Origin: Bradyrhizobium jicamae
GTDB taxonomy: Bacteria > Pseudomonadota > Alphaproteobacteria > Rhizobiales > Xanthobacteraceae
Length of the DNA stretch: 60,762 bases
NCBI RefSeq assembly: GCF_018130215.1
Contig: NZ_JAFCKQ010000048.1
Coordinates: 1 to 60,762 of the forward strand
Direction: 5' to 3'
In this document: positions 35,072-45,305 of the stretch, piece after piece
Layout: each line of letters opens with the position of its first letter
Position numbering within the stretch: the stretch's first letter is position 1
The notes under the pieces: model-generated
What the model saw: only the letters and a program-made list of their open reading frames with translations
Told to the model about the DNA's origin: nothing
Databases searched by the model: none
Made by a program: the position numbers and the translations under genes

Positions 35072-36328
35072 ATGCTGGCACCGGTCCTCGATTTCAAGCA
35101 CACCGTCACCGAGCGCTTGCTGCGCTATGTCGTGATCGACACCCAGTCGGATCCGGATTCGCCGACCTGCCCGTCCACCGAAAAGCAGAAGAATCTCGGC
35201 CGCGTCCTGGTCAGCGAGTTGCAGGCGATCGGGATATCGGACGCCCATCTCGACGAGCACGGCTACGTCTACGCGACGATCCCGGCCAACACCGACAAGA
35301 AAGTGCCGGTGATCTGCTTCTGCTCGCACATGGACACCTCGCCCGACTGCACCGGCAAGGACGTCAAGCCGCAGATCGTGAGCAACTATCGCGGAGGCGA
35401 CATCGTGCTGCCCGGCGACCCTTCGCAGGTGATCCGCGCCGCCGAGCACGAGGCGCTGGCGGACCAGATCGGCCATGACATCGTCACGTCAGATGGCACC
35501 ACGCTGCTCGGGGCCGACAACAAGGCCGGCCTCGCCGAGATCATGGATGCCGCGCATTTCCTGGTCACCAATCCGCAGGTCAAGCACGGCACCATCAAGA
35601 TCCTGTTCACGCCGGACGAGGAGATCGGCCGCGGCGTCGACAAGGTCGACATCAGGAAACTCGAAGCCGATTTCGGCTACACCATGGATGGCGAGAGCGC
35701 CGGCCATATCGAGGACGAGACCTTCTCCGCCGACGGTGCCAGCATCACCATCGAAGGCGTCGCGACCCATCCCGGCTTTGCCAAGGGCAAGATGGAGCAC
35801 GCGATCAAGATTGCGGCCGCGATCGTCGATCGCCTGCCGAAGGACACCTGCTCTCCGGAGACCACAGAAGGCAAGGAAGGCTTTCTGCATCCGGTCGCGA
35901 TCTCGGGCGCGCTGGAAAAGGCGCGGATCGACCTCATCGTGCGCGACTTCACCGAGGACGGCCTGAAGCAGAAGGAAGCGCTGCTCGAGACGATCGTGAA
36001 GGACGTCATGAAATCCTATCCGCGCTCGACCTGGCGGATGGAGGTCAAGCAGCAGTATCGCAACATGAAAGAGGTGATCGATCGTCACCCCGAGATCGTC
36101 GATTACGCGATCGAGGCGATCCAGCGCGCCGGCCTCAAGCCGGTGAAGAGCTCGATCCGCGGCGGCACCGACGGATCGCGGCTGTCGTTCATGGGCCTGC
36201 CCTGCCCCAACATTTTTGCGGGCGAGCACGCCTTCCATTCGCGGCTGGAATGGGTCAGCCGGCAGGACATGGAAAAGGCGGTGCAGACCATCGTGCATCT
36301 GGCGATGATCTGGGAAGAGCGGGCGTAA
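35072..36328 (+). CDS. pepT: Peptidase T (tripeptide aminopeptidase)
   Basis: 418 residues. An M20-family zinc peptidase that cleaves N-terminal residues from tripeptides. Metal and catalytic motifs are CFCSHMDTSPD (His and Asp), LGADNKAGLAEIM (bridging Asp), TPDEEIGRGVD (catalytic and metal Glu), TMDGESAGH and the C-terminal NIFAGEHAFHSRLEW (His). The ATG at 35072 begins the family alignment; a TTG 36 bases upstream is less likely. It follows the hupB terminator, so it has its own promoter. Confidence 0.93.
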   Translation: MLAPVLDFKHTVTERLLRYVVIDTQSDPDSPTCPSTEKQKNLGRVLVSELQAIGISDAHLDEHGYVYATIPANTDKKVPVICFCSHMDTSPDCTGKDVKPQIVSNYRGGDIVLPGDPSQVIRAAEHEALADQIGHDIVTSDGTTLLGADNKAGLAEIMDAAHFLVTNPQVKHGTIKILFTPDEEIGRGVDKVDIRKLEADFGYTMDGESAGHIEDETFSADGASITIEGVATHPGFAKGKMEHAIKIAAAIVDRLPKDTCSPETTEGKEGFLHPVAISGALEKARIDLIVRDFTEDGLKQKEALLETIVKDVMKSYPRSTWRMEVKQQYRNMKEVIDRHPEIVDYAIEAIQRAGLKPVKSSIRGGTDGSRLSFMGLPCPNIFAGEHAFHSRLEWVSRQDMEKAVQTIVHLAMIWEERA

Positions 36329-36349
36329 GGAAGAGCCGGCTCCTCACCG

Positions 36350-36415
36350 TTCATGGCGAGGTCTCGCGACAAGATTGCAAAGCAATTTTGTGCGTCGCTT
36401 CGCTCGCAATGACGC
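36350..36415. repeat. Dispersed short repeat ending in cgctcgcaatgacg
   Basis: The string from tcatggcgag to cgcttcgctcgcaatgacg is one edge of the very common Bradyrhizobium/Rhodopseudomonas intergenic repeat often mis-annotated as short proteins. A second member lies at 57768-57860 with the same cgcaatgacg end. Confidence 0.65.
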
Positions 36416-36425
36416 CGCGGTGACT

Positions 36426-36553
36426 AAAGCGCGATGAGATGAGGCTGAATCGTCATCGCGCTTTGGTTCTTCGTTTTGAGCATGATCTCCGCGCAAACGC
36501 GTTCCGCGTTTGTCGCGAGGGAAAACCGCTACACACTTTTCCGGATCATGCTC
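36426..36553. repeat. RIME-like palindromic intergenic element
   Basis: Three perfect palindromes in a row. AAAGCGCGATGA/TCATCGCGCTTT are at 36426-36437 and 36453-36464. GAGCATGATC/GATCATGCTC are at 36478-36487 and 36544-36553. An inner AAACGCG/CGCGTTT hairpin lies between these. The outer gagcatgat...atcatgctc frame with an ACTTTTCCGG segment is characteristic of rhizobial mosaic repeats. Its last base is the first base of the methyltransferase stop codon, so that transcript ends in the repeat. Confidence 0.75.
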
Positions 36554-37410
36554 TAGGCCCGCGCCGTCACGATCCAGATCGCAGCCGGCAGCGACACGGA
36601 ATCGCCCTTCGCATAGTGCGACAATGCCTCGCGCATCGAGGCGACGGCGGCGGCCCGCACGTCCTCGGGATGTCCGTCCAGCGCGCGGCTGGCCGGGCCG
36701 ATCTCGAGCGCGCCCTGGATGGCGGCGTCGATGCCGCGACCGACCGCGATGTCGAGTTCGAGCGCGCTCGGCTCCATGGCGATGGCGGAAAATCCGGCTT
36801 CGCCGAGGATCCGCTTCACCCGCGCTTCCGAGGCAAACGAAAACGGTCCGGGATCCTCGGGCCCGAGTTGCGGCAGCTTCGGCACGTGCTTGTAGACCGC
36901 CTGCAACGGCGCCATGAAGAAGGGATTTTGGCGCGGCTCCTGCCAGCAGGCGAAGGCGAGCCGTCCCGTCGGCTTCAGGGCCTTGCGGAGATTGGCGAAG
37001 GAGACCGCAGGCTCGGCGAAGAACATCACGCCGAAGCGCGATGCCAGCAGGTCGAAGCTCGCCGGATCGAACGGATAGATGGTCGCGTCCGCAAGTGCGT
37101 AGTCGACCGGCGCCTCTTTTGGCGTCGACTGCCGGGCGCGCTCCAGCATCGGCTCCGAGACGTCGATACCGAGCACGCGGCCGGACCGCTCGACCTTGCT
37201 CGCGAACGCCTTCGTCGAGGCACCGCTACCGCAGCCGACATCGAGAACATGCTCGCCCGCTCGTGGCCTGGCGCGATCGAGCAGCACGTCGAGCACCGGC
37301 TTCAGCACAATGTCCTGCACCGCCTGGCGATCGGCCCAGCGCTGGCCGCCCGGTCCGTTCCAATACGCAATCTGGTCGGCGTTCCGCTCGTGACCGTGGG
37401 AGGCTTCCAT
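36553..37410 (-). CDS. SAM-dependent class I methyltransferase
   Basis: 285 residues. The Rossmann core has the SAM loop VLDVGCGSGAST near residue 57, acidic motif II GIDVSEPMLERAR, and LADATIYPFDPASFDLLASRFG with the UbiE-like DLLASRFGVMFF segment. Such proteins methylate small molecules; the substrate is unknown. Its ATG at 37410 overlaps the stop of the YCII-domain gene as TGATG, so the two are coupled. Confidence 0.85.
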   Translation of the reverse strand: MEASHGHERNADQIAYWNGPGGQRWADRQAVQDIVLKPVLDVLLDRARPRAGEHVLDVGCGSGASTKAFASKVERSGRVLGIDVSEPMLERARQSTPKEAPVDYALADATIYPFDPASFDLLASRFGVMFFAEPAVSFANLRKALKPTGRLAFACWQEPRQNPFFMAPLQAVYKHVPKLPQLGPEDPGPFSFASEARVKRILGEAGFSAIAMEPSALELDIAVGRGIDAAIQGALEIGPASRALDGHPEDVRAAAVASMREALSHYAKGDSVSLPAAIWIVTARA

Positions 37411-37715
37411 CAGCAGGTCTCTTTCGTGGCTGCGCGCAGCATCGGCATCACCTGGTAGGTGAAGCCGGCATTGGCTTTGATCGTGGGATCGTTGGCGACG
37501 ATGTCTTGCGGATCGGCATCGTCGGGCAGTTGCAGGACGCCGAGGCCCCAGGCTCCGGCGGGATCGGCCACCGGCCCGAACACGAGCGCCTTGCCGGCCC
37601 GCAGCAACTCGGCGCAATAGGCGGTATGCGCCTGCATGATCACGGCCTCTTCCGGCGTGATGTCCTGCGGAAAGGTCGGACGCGGACCGGTCAATCGGCA
37701 GACGTAATATTTCAT
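37410..37715 (-). CDS. YCII-related domain protein
   Basis: 101 residues, a ferredoxin-like alpha/beta fold of the YCII family. The conserved histidine lies in VIMQAHTAYCAELLRAGKAL and the acidic residue in LPDDADPQDIVANDP. Members are suspected small-molecule enzymes or dehalogenase-like proteins, without a settled reaction. It is upstream of and translationally coupled to the methyltransferase. Confidence 0.82.
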   Translation of the reverse strand: MKYYVCRLTGPRPTFPQDITPEEAVIMQAHTAYCAELLRAGKALVFGPVADPAGAWGLGVLQLPDDADPQDIVANDPTIKANAGFTYQVMPMLRAATKETC

Positions 37716-37731
37716 CGGCCGCTCTCGTGGA

Positions 37732-38037
37732 TCAGTTGGCGGCGGCGTCCTTGGGCTTGGCCTGCTTCGGTGCGGCAGTCTTCTTGGGTGCCGCCTTCGG
37801 CGTGCTGTTCTCGGGCCGGGCGATCCCCCAGGGGTCGACAGGTTTCTGGTCCGGAACCGCATTGAGCGAACGCTGATAGGCGCGCTGGGCCCGCTTGTCG
37901 GCTTCCTCCTGCGCCGGCGTCTTCTCCTTGTCCTCCTCGCGATATTTCTGAACGTGATCCTGCGCCAGAACGGGGCGGGCGATCAGGACAGCTCCCGCGG
38001 TGACGGCAAACATGAAGGCGACGACGACTTTGCGCAT
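37732..38037 (-). CDS. Small periplasmic Lys/Pro-rich protein
   Basis: 101 residues. A signal peptide MRKVVVAFMFAVTAGAVLIA (cleavage near VLAQ, about residue 25) leads to a charged helix (KYREEDKEKTPAQEEADKRA) and a Lys/Ala/Pro tail (KAAPKKTAAPKQAKPKD). Likely extended and surface- or DNA-binding by charge alone. No known domain; 16 bases upstream of the YCII gene. Confidence 0.7.
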   Translation of the reverse strand: MRKVVVAFMFAVTAGAVLIARPVLAQDHVQKYREEDKEKTPAQEEADKRAQRAYQRSLNAVPDQKPVDPWGIARPENSTPKAAPKKTAAPKQAKPKDAAAN

Positions 38038-38239
38038 TGAGAGGCTCCCGGTTCTGCAGGCGAGAATAGCATTGCGATCAGGGCGGTACCAATCCCGTGC
38101 AGGATGACGAAGATATGACGCGCGACCGGCGCGGCGCGATGATTGACGGAACGGTCCGCCTTCGCCCCGCCAACGCGTGTTCGTGGTGAAAGTCCGCGAT
38201 GGTTGGCCTGCCAAGCCGCAGCCCGACAGGAGCGAAGGA

Positions 38240-38323
<84 letters not shown>

Positions 38324-38370
38324 GCGCCTCTTTAGCCTCGCCTGCCCCCGTGGTGCAAGGTCGCCGAACT

Positions 38371-38775
38371 TCAATCCATCTCGCGCCCCGGCAATCCGCG
38401 GAGGTTGTCGATCCAGGGTGCGGCCGAGCGGCACCAGATCTGGCGGCGCGGCGTCAATTGGCTGCGCTGGCGGATGCTGCCCCAGCGGATTCCCCAATCG
38501 TCGGGTCCGCCATCCTCTCCGCTGGTGAACAGCGGGGAACCGCAATCGCCGCAAAAATGCTGGAAGCGGGTCCGGCCGTTGTCGCCGGTCTTGCCGTAGA
38601 TCTTCGGCGCCAGCCCGCTCAACTGGACCTGCGCGGCATCGCAGATCACCGTGACCCGGTACGGCGATCCCGTCAGCGCCTGGCAGTCCGTGCAGTGGCA
38701 GACCGAAACCCGCTCGGGATCGACGTCCGCCCGATAGGTCACGGCGCCGCAGTGACATTGCCCGTCGATCTGCAT
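38371..38775 (-). CDS. GFA-family zinc protein
   Basis: 134 residues of the glutathione-dependent formaldehyde-activating (GFA/Gfa-like, Mss4-fold) family. Zinc ligands are visible as CHC near residues 7-9, CHCTDC near 26-31 and FCGDCGSPLF in the C-terminal half. The family name is historical, and most members have no proven reaction. It is divergent from a GntR regulator; the shared 130-base spacer holds a strong operator-like inverted repeat, which suggests regulation by that protein. Confidence 0.88.
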   Translation of the reverse strand: MQIDGQCHCGAVTYRADVDPERVSVCHCTDCQALTGSPYRVTVICDAAQVQLSGLAPKIYGKTGDNGRTRFQHFCGDCGSPLFTSGEDGGPDDWGIRWGSIRQRSQLTPRRQIWCRSAAPWIDNLRGLPGREMD

Positions 38776-38825
38776 CGCGATCCTCCCTTCCCGGTCACCT
38801 GAAAGGCGCCCAGCTGCCATGCTTT

Positions 38826-38870
38826 TTGGTATCCCAAAATTGGCTTTTTTGGGATACCAAATTGGGATAT
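38826..38870. promoter_or_regulatory. GntR-type operator, 14-bp inverted repeat
   Basis: TTGGTATCCCAAAA (38826-38839) and TTTTGGGATACCAA (38847-38860) are perfect inverted copies seven bases apart, followed by a further half-site TTGGGATAT (38862-38870). The TTGGTAT...ATACCAA form fits operators of FCD-type GntR regulators. It lies between the divergent GFA and GntR starts. Confidence 0.75.
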
Positions 38871-38905
38871 TAGCCCGACACATCCATCCTCGCATCGAGT
38901 CCCCA

Positions 38906-39574
38906 ATGTCCCAAATGCTCCAGATTCACGACCAGATCAGGGAGATGATCCTCTCGCTCGATCTCGGCCCCGGCGAGCGGCTGACCGAGCGTTGGCTGGA
39001 GAGCCGTTTCGAGGGCTCGCGCACGCCGATCCGTGCCGCGCTGGTGCGGCTCGAAGGTGAAGACCTGGTCCGCCGCGACGGGCGCAACTGGATCGTAGCT
39101 CCCATCGACCTCGGCGAGCTCAAGGCGCTGGCCGAGTTCCGCGTGCCGCTGGAGACGACTGCGGTGCGGCTGGCCTGCGCCCGGGCGAGCGAAGCCGACA
39201 TCGCCGCCGTCGAAGCGATGCTGGATGCCTGCCAGGCCGGTGCGCCACGCGAGGAATGGCACCGCGTCGGCACCGATTTCCATGTCGAGATCGCGCGCCT
39301 CTCGGGCAACCCGTTCATCGTCAAGGCGATCGAGGGGGCGATGACCCGCCTGTCACGGGCGCGCTGGCTCGAGGTGTGGACCGAGCCGTCGCGCGAGCAG
39401 GCCTGGAGCGAGCATCGCCGCATCCTCAAATTCATCGCGGGCAACCAGCCCGACGCAGCCGCGCGCGAAGCCGCCGACCATATCGGCGACACCCGCGACC
39501 GCCTGCTCCGCTCGCTGGACGAGGATCGCCGCGGCCTGAAGGCGCGCGGTTTCGCCGTGATCGGACTGCGCTGA
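38906..39574 (+). CDS. GntR family regulator (FCD subfamily)
   Basis: 222 residues. An N-terminal winged helix (IREMILSLDLGPGERLTERW, GSRTPIRAALVRLEGEDLV) is followed by an all-helical FCD ligand domain. Metal-binding residues of that domain are in GTDFHVEIARLSGN and SEHRRILKFIAG plus ADHIGDT. It is expected to repress itself, the downstream MFS gene (one base between stop and start) and the divergent GFA gene through the palindrome upstream. The inducer is unknown. Confidence 0.9.
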   Translation: MSQMLQIHDQIREMILSLDLGPGERLTERWLESRFEGSRTPIRAALVRLEGEDLVRRDGRNWIVAPIDLGELKALAEFRVPLETTAVRLACARASEADIAAVEAMLDACQAGAPREEWHRVGTDFHVEIARLSGNPFIVKAIEGAMTRLSRARWLEVWTEPSREQAWSEHRRILKFIAGNQPDAAAREAADHIGDTRDRLLRSLDEDRRGLKARGFAVIGLR

Positions 39575-39575
39575 C

Positions 39576-40787
39576 ATGGACGCGCACATCGACCGCGAGG
39601 CCGCCCTGGACGCCGGCCCCTGGAGGCGCAACCTGATCGTTTGCGTGTTCGGCTCGTTCACCACGATCGTCGGCATGACTTTGCTGCTGCCGTTCCTGCC
39701 GCTCTATGTCGAGCAGCTTGGGGTGTCGGATCATGCCGCGATCGTGCAGTGGTCAGGCGTCGCCTATGGCGCAACCTTCTTCAGCGCCGCGCTGACCGCG
39801 CCCTTGTGGGGACGGCTCGCCGACCGTTACGGCCGCAAGCTGATGCTGATCCGCGCCAGCCTCGGCATGGCAGTTGCGATGTCGCTGATCGGCATGGCGC
39901 ACAACGTCTACGAGCTGGTGGGCTTGCGCCTGTTGACCGGCCTGCTCGGCGGCTACGCCTCGGGCTCGACGGTGCTGGTCGCGGCACAAACGCCGAAGGC
40001 GCGGTCCGGCTGGGCGATCGGAGTGCTGTCCGCGGGCATCATGGCCGGCAGCCTGGTCGGCCCGCTGATCGGCGGCGTGCTGCCGCCGCTGATCGGGATC
40101 CGCACGACCTTCTTCCTGATCGGCGGCGTCATCTTCATCACCTTCCTCGGAACCACCTTCCTGATCCGCGAAGGCGCGCCGCCGAAGGCAGCGCGCGGCG
40201 GCAAATCGCGTGGCGGCTGGGCACTCGTACCGGACAAGCGACCGGTGGCGGCGATGTGGGTGACGGGCCTGCTCTTGATGGTCGCCAACATGTCGATCGA
40301 GCCGATCATCACGGTCTATGTCGCACAGCTGGTCGAGGCGCCGCAGGTGACGTTCGTCGCCGGCCTCGTGATGTCGGCGGCGGCGTTCGGCAGCCTGTTG
40401 TCGTCGTCCCATCTCGGCAAGCTCGCCGATCGCGTCGGACACTGGCGGATCATCATCATCTGCCTTGCGGTCTCGGCGCTTCTGCTGATCCCGCAGGCCT
40501 TCGTGGTCTCAGGCTGGCAACTGATCCTGCTCCGCTTCCTGATGGGGCTTGCGCTCGGTGGCCTGTTGCCGTGCATCGCGAGCGTGATCAGGCATAACGT
40601 CCCAGACGCCGTCACCGGCAGCATGCTGGGTTATTCGGTGTCGGCGCAATATGCCGGCCAGGTGATCGGGCCGCTGGCCGGCGGTTTCGTCGGCGGCCAT
40701 ATCGGCATGCGCGCGGTGTTTTTGGGGACCAGCGTGCTGATGGCGCTGGGCGCGATCGGCAATTGGCTGGTCGAACGGAAGCGCTGA
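39576..40787 (+). CDS. MFS transporter, multidrug-efflux-like
   Basis: 403 residues, about 12 helices. Motif A GRLADRYGRKLMLIR lies between helices 2 and 3, and the drug-antiporter motif C region GVLSAGIMAGSLVGPLIGGV is in helix 5, which favours proton-driven export (MdtG/TetA-like). It starts one base after the GntR stop and is surely co-expressed. Together with the GFA protein it could form a detoxification unit. It ends 13 bases before a terminator. Confidence 0.88.
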   Translation: MDAHIDREAALDAGPWRRNLIVCVFGSFTTIVGMTLLLPFLPLYVEQLGVSDHAAIVQWSGVAYGATFFSAALTAPLWGRLADRYGRKLMLIRASLGMAVAMSLIGMAHNVYELVGLRLLTGLLGGYASGSTVLVAAQTPKARSGWAIGVLSAGIMAGSLVGPLIGGVLPPLIGIRTTFFLIGGVIFITFLGTTFLIREGAPPKAARGGKSRGGWALVPDKRPVAAMWVTGLLLMVANMSIEPIITVYVAQLVEAPQVTFVAGLVMSAAAFGSLLSSSHLGKLADRVGHWRIIIICLAVSALLLIPQAFVVSGWQLILLRFLMGLALGGLLPCIASVIRHNVPDAVTGSMLGYSVSAQYAGQVIGPLAGGFVGGHIGMRAVFLGTSVLMALGAIGNWLVERKR

Positions 40788-40800
40788 CGTCGCAAAAACA

Positions 40801-40826
40801 AAAACGGCGCCCGAAGGCGCCGTTTT
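40801..40826. terminator. Bidirectional Rho-independent terminator
   Basis: AAAACGGCGCC (40801-40811), loop CGAA, GGCGCCGTTTT (40816-40826). The perfect 11-bp stem has A-tract and T-tract flanks that serve both the MFS gene (plus) and lon (minus). Confidence 0.88.
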
Positions 40827-40846
40827 CCATCTCTGTCGATCTTCGC

Positions 40847-43273
40847 TCAGTGCGCCGTCAGGCCGCCGGACGCCTCATCGGACGCGTCGGGCTTGACGTC
40901 GACCTTGGTGTCCTCTTCCCAGACGATCGGCGTCGGCACACGGACCAGCGCCCGGGCGATGACCTCATCCAGGCGCGAGACCGGGATGATGTCCATGCCG
41001 CCCTTGATCGCATCGGAAATCTCCGTGAGATCCTTGGCGTTGTCCTCGGGGATCAGCACCGTCTTGATGCCGCCGCGCGCGGCAGCCAGGAGCTTCTCCT
41101 TCAGACCGCCGATCGGCAGCACGCGACCGCGCAGCGTGATCTCGCCGGTCATCGCGACATCGTGGCGGACCGGGATGCCGGTCATGACCGAGATGATCGC
41201 GGTGGCCATCGCGACGCCCGCCGACGGACCGTCCTTCGGGGTCGCGCCTTCAGGCACGTGGACGTGGATGTCGCGGCGATCGAACAGCGGCGGCTCGATG
41301 CCGTACACGATCGCGCGCGAGCGGACATAGGACGCCGCCGCCGAGATCGATTCCTTCATCACGTCACGCAGATTGCCCGTGACCGTCATCCTGCCCTTGC
41401 CGGGCATCATCACGCCTTCGATGGTCAGCAGCTCGCCGCCGACATCGGTCCAGGCAAGCCCGGTGACGATGCCGACCTGATCCTCGCTGTCGATCTCGCC
41501 GAAGCGGTACTTCGGAACGCCGAGGAACTCTTCGATGTTCTTCTCGGTGACCTTGACCGACTTCTTCTTGGAGATCATCAGCTCCTTCACCGCCTTGCGG
41601 GCGAGTGTCGAGAGCTCACGCTCCAGGTTACGCACGCCCGCCTCGCGGGTGTAGCGGCGGATCATCAACAGCAAGGCGTCGTCGTCGATCGACCATTCCT
41701 TGGAATCCAGGCCGTGCTTTGAGATCGCTGACGGGATCAGATGCTTGCGCGCGATCTCGACCTTCTCGTTCTCGGTGTAGCCGGCGATCCGGATGATCTC
41801 CATGCGGTCCATCAGCGGGCCAGGAATATTCAGCGTATTCGCGGTCGTGATGAACATCACGCTGGACAGGTCGTAGTCGACCTCCAGATAGTGGTCGTTG
41901 AAGGTCGAGTTCTGCTCGGGATCCAGAACCTCGAGCAGCGCCGACGACGGATCGCCGCGGAAATCGGCGCCCATCTTGTCGATCTCGTCCAGCAGGAACA
42001 ACGGGTTCGAGGTCTTCGCCTTGCGCATCGACTGGATGATCTTGCCGGGCATCGAGCCGATATAGGTGCGGCGATGACCGCGGATCTCGGCCTCGTCACG
42101 CACGCCGCCGAGCGACACGCGCACGAACTCGCGGCCCGTGGCCTTCGCAATCGACTTGCCGAGCGAGGTCTTGCCGACGCCGGGAGGCCCGACCAGGCAC
42201 AGGATCGGTCCGGTCAGCTTGTTGGCGCGCGACTGCACGGCGAGATACTCGACGATACGGTCCTTGACCTTCTCGAGCCCGTAGTGATCGGAGTCCAGCA
42301 CCGCCTGCGCGGCCTCGAGGTCCTTCTTGACCTTGGACTTCTTGCCCCACGGAATCGACAGCAGCCAATCCAGGTAGTTGCGCACCACGGTCGCTTCCGC
42401 GGACATCGGCGACATCTGGCGCAGCTTCTTCAATTCGTGCTGGGCCTTCTCGCGCGCTTCCTTGGAAAGCTTGGTCTTGGAGATCTTCTCCTCCAGATCG
42501 GCCAGCTCATCGCGACCTTCGTCGTCGCCGAGCTCCTTCTGGATCGCCTTCATCTGCTCGTTCAGGTAGTATTCGCGCTGCGTCTTCTCCATCTGGCGCT
42601 TGACGCGCGAGCGGATGCGCTTCTCGACCTGCAGGACCGAGATCTCGCTCTCCATCAGGCCGAGCACCTTCTCCAGGCGCTGCGTGACGGACAACGTTTC
42701 CAGGATGGCCTGGCGATCGGCGATCTTCACGGCCAGGTGCGAGGCGACGGTGTCGCCGAGCTTGGCGAAATCGGTGATCGCCTGGACCACGCCGACGACC
42801 TCGGCGGAGATCTTCTTGTTCAGCTTCACATAGCTTTCGAAGTCGGACACCACCGAACGCGCCAGCGCCTCGGCCTCGACCGAGTTGGCGTCGGTGTCGG
42901 CGAGCGCAACTGCGGTCGCCTCGTAGTATTCTGCCCGCTCGGAGTATTTCTCGACGCGCGCGCGCTCGAGGCCTTCGACCAGCACCTTCACGGTGCCGTC
43001 GGGCAGCTTGAGCAGTTGCAGGACGCTGGCAAGCGTACCGGTCTCGTAAATGGCATCGGGTGCCGGATCGTCATCGGACGCGTTCTTCTGCGTCGCGAGC
43101 ATGATCAGCGCGTCGTTCTTCATCACCTCTTCGAGCGCGCGGATCGATTTCTCGCGGCCGACGAACAGCGGCACAATCATGTGCGGGAAGACAACGATGT
43201 CGCGGAGCGGCAGCACCGGATAGGAATGGCTTTCGCCGTGAACGATCGATGGCCGGGGTTTGGAAGTCGTCAT
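40847..43273 (-). CDS. lon: ATP-dependent protease Lon
   Basis: 808 residues. A homohexameric AAA+ serine protease that removes damaged and regulatory proteins. The N-terminal substrate domain runs to about residue 210, followed by a coiled segment. The Walker A motif is GPPGVGKTS and Walker B is LFLLDEIDKMG. The C-terminal protease domain has the catalytic serine in PKDGPSAGVAM and lysine in GGLKEKLLAAARGGI. It is last in the tig-clpP-clpX-lon order, 301 bases after clpX. Confidence 0.97.
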   Translation of the reverse strand: MTTSKPRPSIVHGESHSYPVLPLRDIVVFPHMIVPLFVGREKSIRALEEVMKNDALIMLATQKNASDDDPAPDAIYETGTLASVLQLLKLPDGTVKVLVEGLERARVEKYSERAEYYEATAVALADTDANSVEAEALARSVVSDFESYVKLNKKISAEVVGVVQAITDFAKLGDTVASHLAVKIADRQAILETLSVTQRLEKVLGLMESEISVLQVEKRIRSRVKRQMEKTQREYYLNEQMKAIQKELGDDEGRDELADLEEKISKTKLSKEAREKAQHELKKLRQMSPMSAEATVVRNYLDWLLSIPWGKKSKVKKDLEAAQAVLDSDHYGLEKVKDRIVEYLAVQSRANKLTGPILCLVGPPGVGKTSLGKSIAKATGREFVRVSLGGVRDEAEIRGHRRTYIGSMPGKIIQSMRKAKTSNPLFLLDEIDKMGADFRGDPSSALLEVLDPEQNSTFNDHYLEVDYDLSSVMFITTANTLNIPGPLMDRMEIIRIAGYTENEKVEIARKHLIPSAISKHGLDSKEWSIDDDALLLMIRRYTREAGVRNLERELSTLARKAVKELMISKKKSVKVTEKNIEEFLGVPKYRFGEIDSEDQVGIVTGLAWTDVGGELLTIEGVMMPGKGRMTVTGNLRDVMKESISAAASYVRSRAIVYGIEPPLFDRRDIHVHVPEGATPKDGPSAGVAMATAIISVMTGIPVRHDVAMTGEITLRGRVLPIGGLKEKLLAAARGGIKTVLIPEDNAKDLTEISDAIKGGMDIIPVSRLDEVIARALVRVPTPIVWEEDTKVDVKPDASDEASGGLTAH

Positions 43274-43429
43274 GGCCTATTCCCTTTTGTTTTGCCCCCT
43301 TGCCCGCAGCCCGCCTGCTTGCGCAACCGCCACAAGGTGCCTTGATGATCCGGAATCAGATTGCCGTCAGCAGCCGCTCATTCCGCATCGTGAAGCGACG
43401 AATCTCAACGCACGAGACCGGTCACCGAT

Positions 43430-43464
43430 AGCATTAGGTGGCTATCGGGCACAGGGGTGTCAAG
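43430..43464 (-). promoter_or_regulatory. Possible heat-shock-type promoter of lon
   Basis: On the minus strand CTTGACA (43464-43458) and CACCTAAT (43440-43433) are 17-18 bases apart, about 160 bases upstream of the lon ATG. The CTTGAC and C-rich -10 recall RpoH promoters of alphaproteobacteria. The remaining bases of 43274-43574 hold no gene. Confidence 0.4.
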
Positions 43465-43574
43465 TCTGAGAAGTGCCCGTAAATTCAGGCGAAACAGCGG
43501 GTTGTGTCTATGCAACAGCGGCCGCCGGGACGCCCGGCAGCCGTGCATTTTCACAGGGGTCGAGACGGGCGCCG

Positions 43575-44849
<1,275 letters not shown>

Positions 44850-45305
44850 TCATTATCTCCGTCCGCCGTTCGATCTCGTTTGCCAGATCGCCCTATTCCG
44901 GCACAAGACCGGGCTTTAGGGTAGATAGAGCAAATATCGTACCAAAAAAGACCCTACGCAGTACTGCCCGTGCGAATCACGGTTTATTCGAATCTCCCGC
45001 GATCATAGCCGATGCGTCACAGCCAACCATGCTGGCATCCGACTATCAAGAATTCGCTAATCGGGCCGCCAGCTCAAGACCGTGACAATACCGTGATTTC
45101 CAGCATTAGCACGTGTATTACGCGTCGAAATCCGCCAATCGTTGCGGGATTACCACGCCGGCCAATGAGCACGAAAGCGGAACCTGCTGCCCCGTACGCT
45201 GCACCGGTGGGCCAGTCCTGAGCCGCTTTTGCCCCTTATGTGAGGCGTCAATGTGGAAGGTCACGTCGACGCCCCTTTTGACGCAGTTTGGGACGCCTGG
45301 AACGC
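44850..45305. other. clpP-clpX spacer
   Basis: 456 bases with no credible gene on either strand. It must contain the clpX promoter near 44880-44950 (an A/T-richer part). I see no strong hairpin and cannot name a motif with confidence. Confidence 0.5.

Noticed and set aside
43274..43574. A small gene between clpX and lon
   Set aside because: The frames there are short, lack ribosome sites, and show no protein-like composition.
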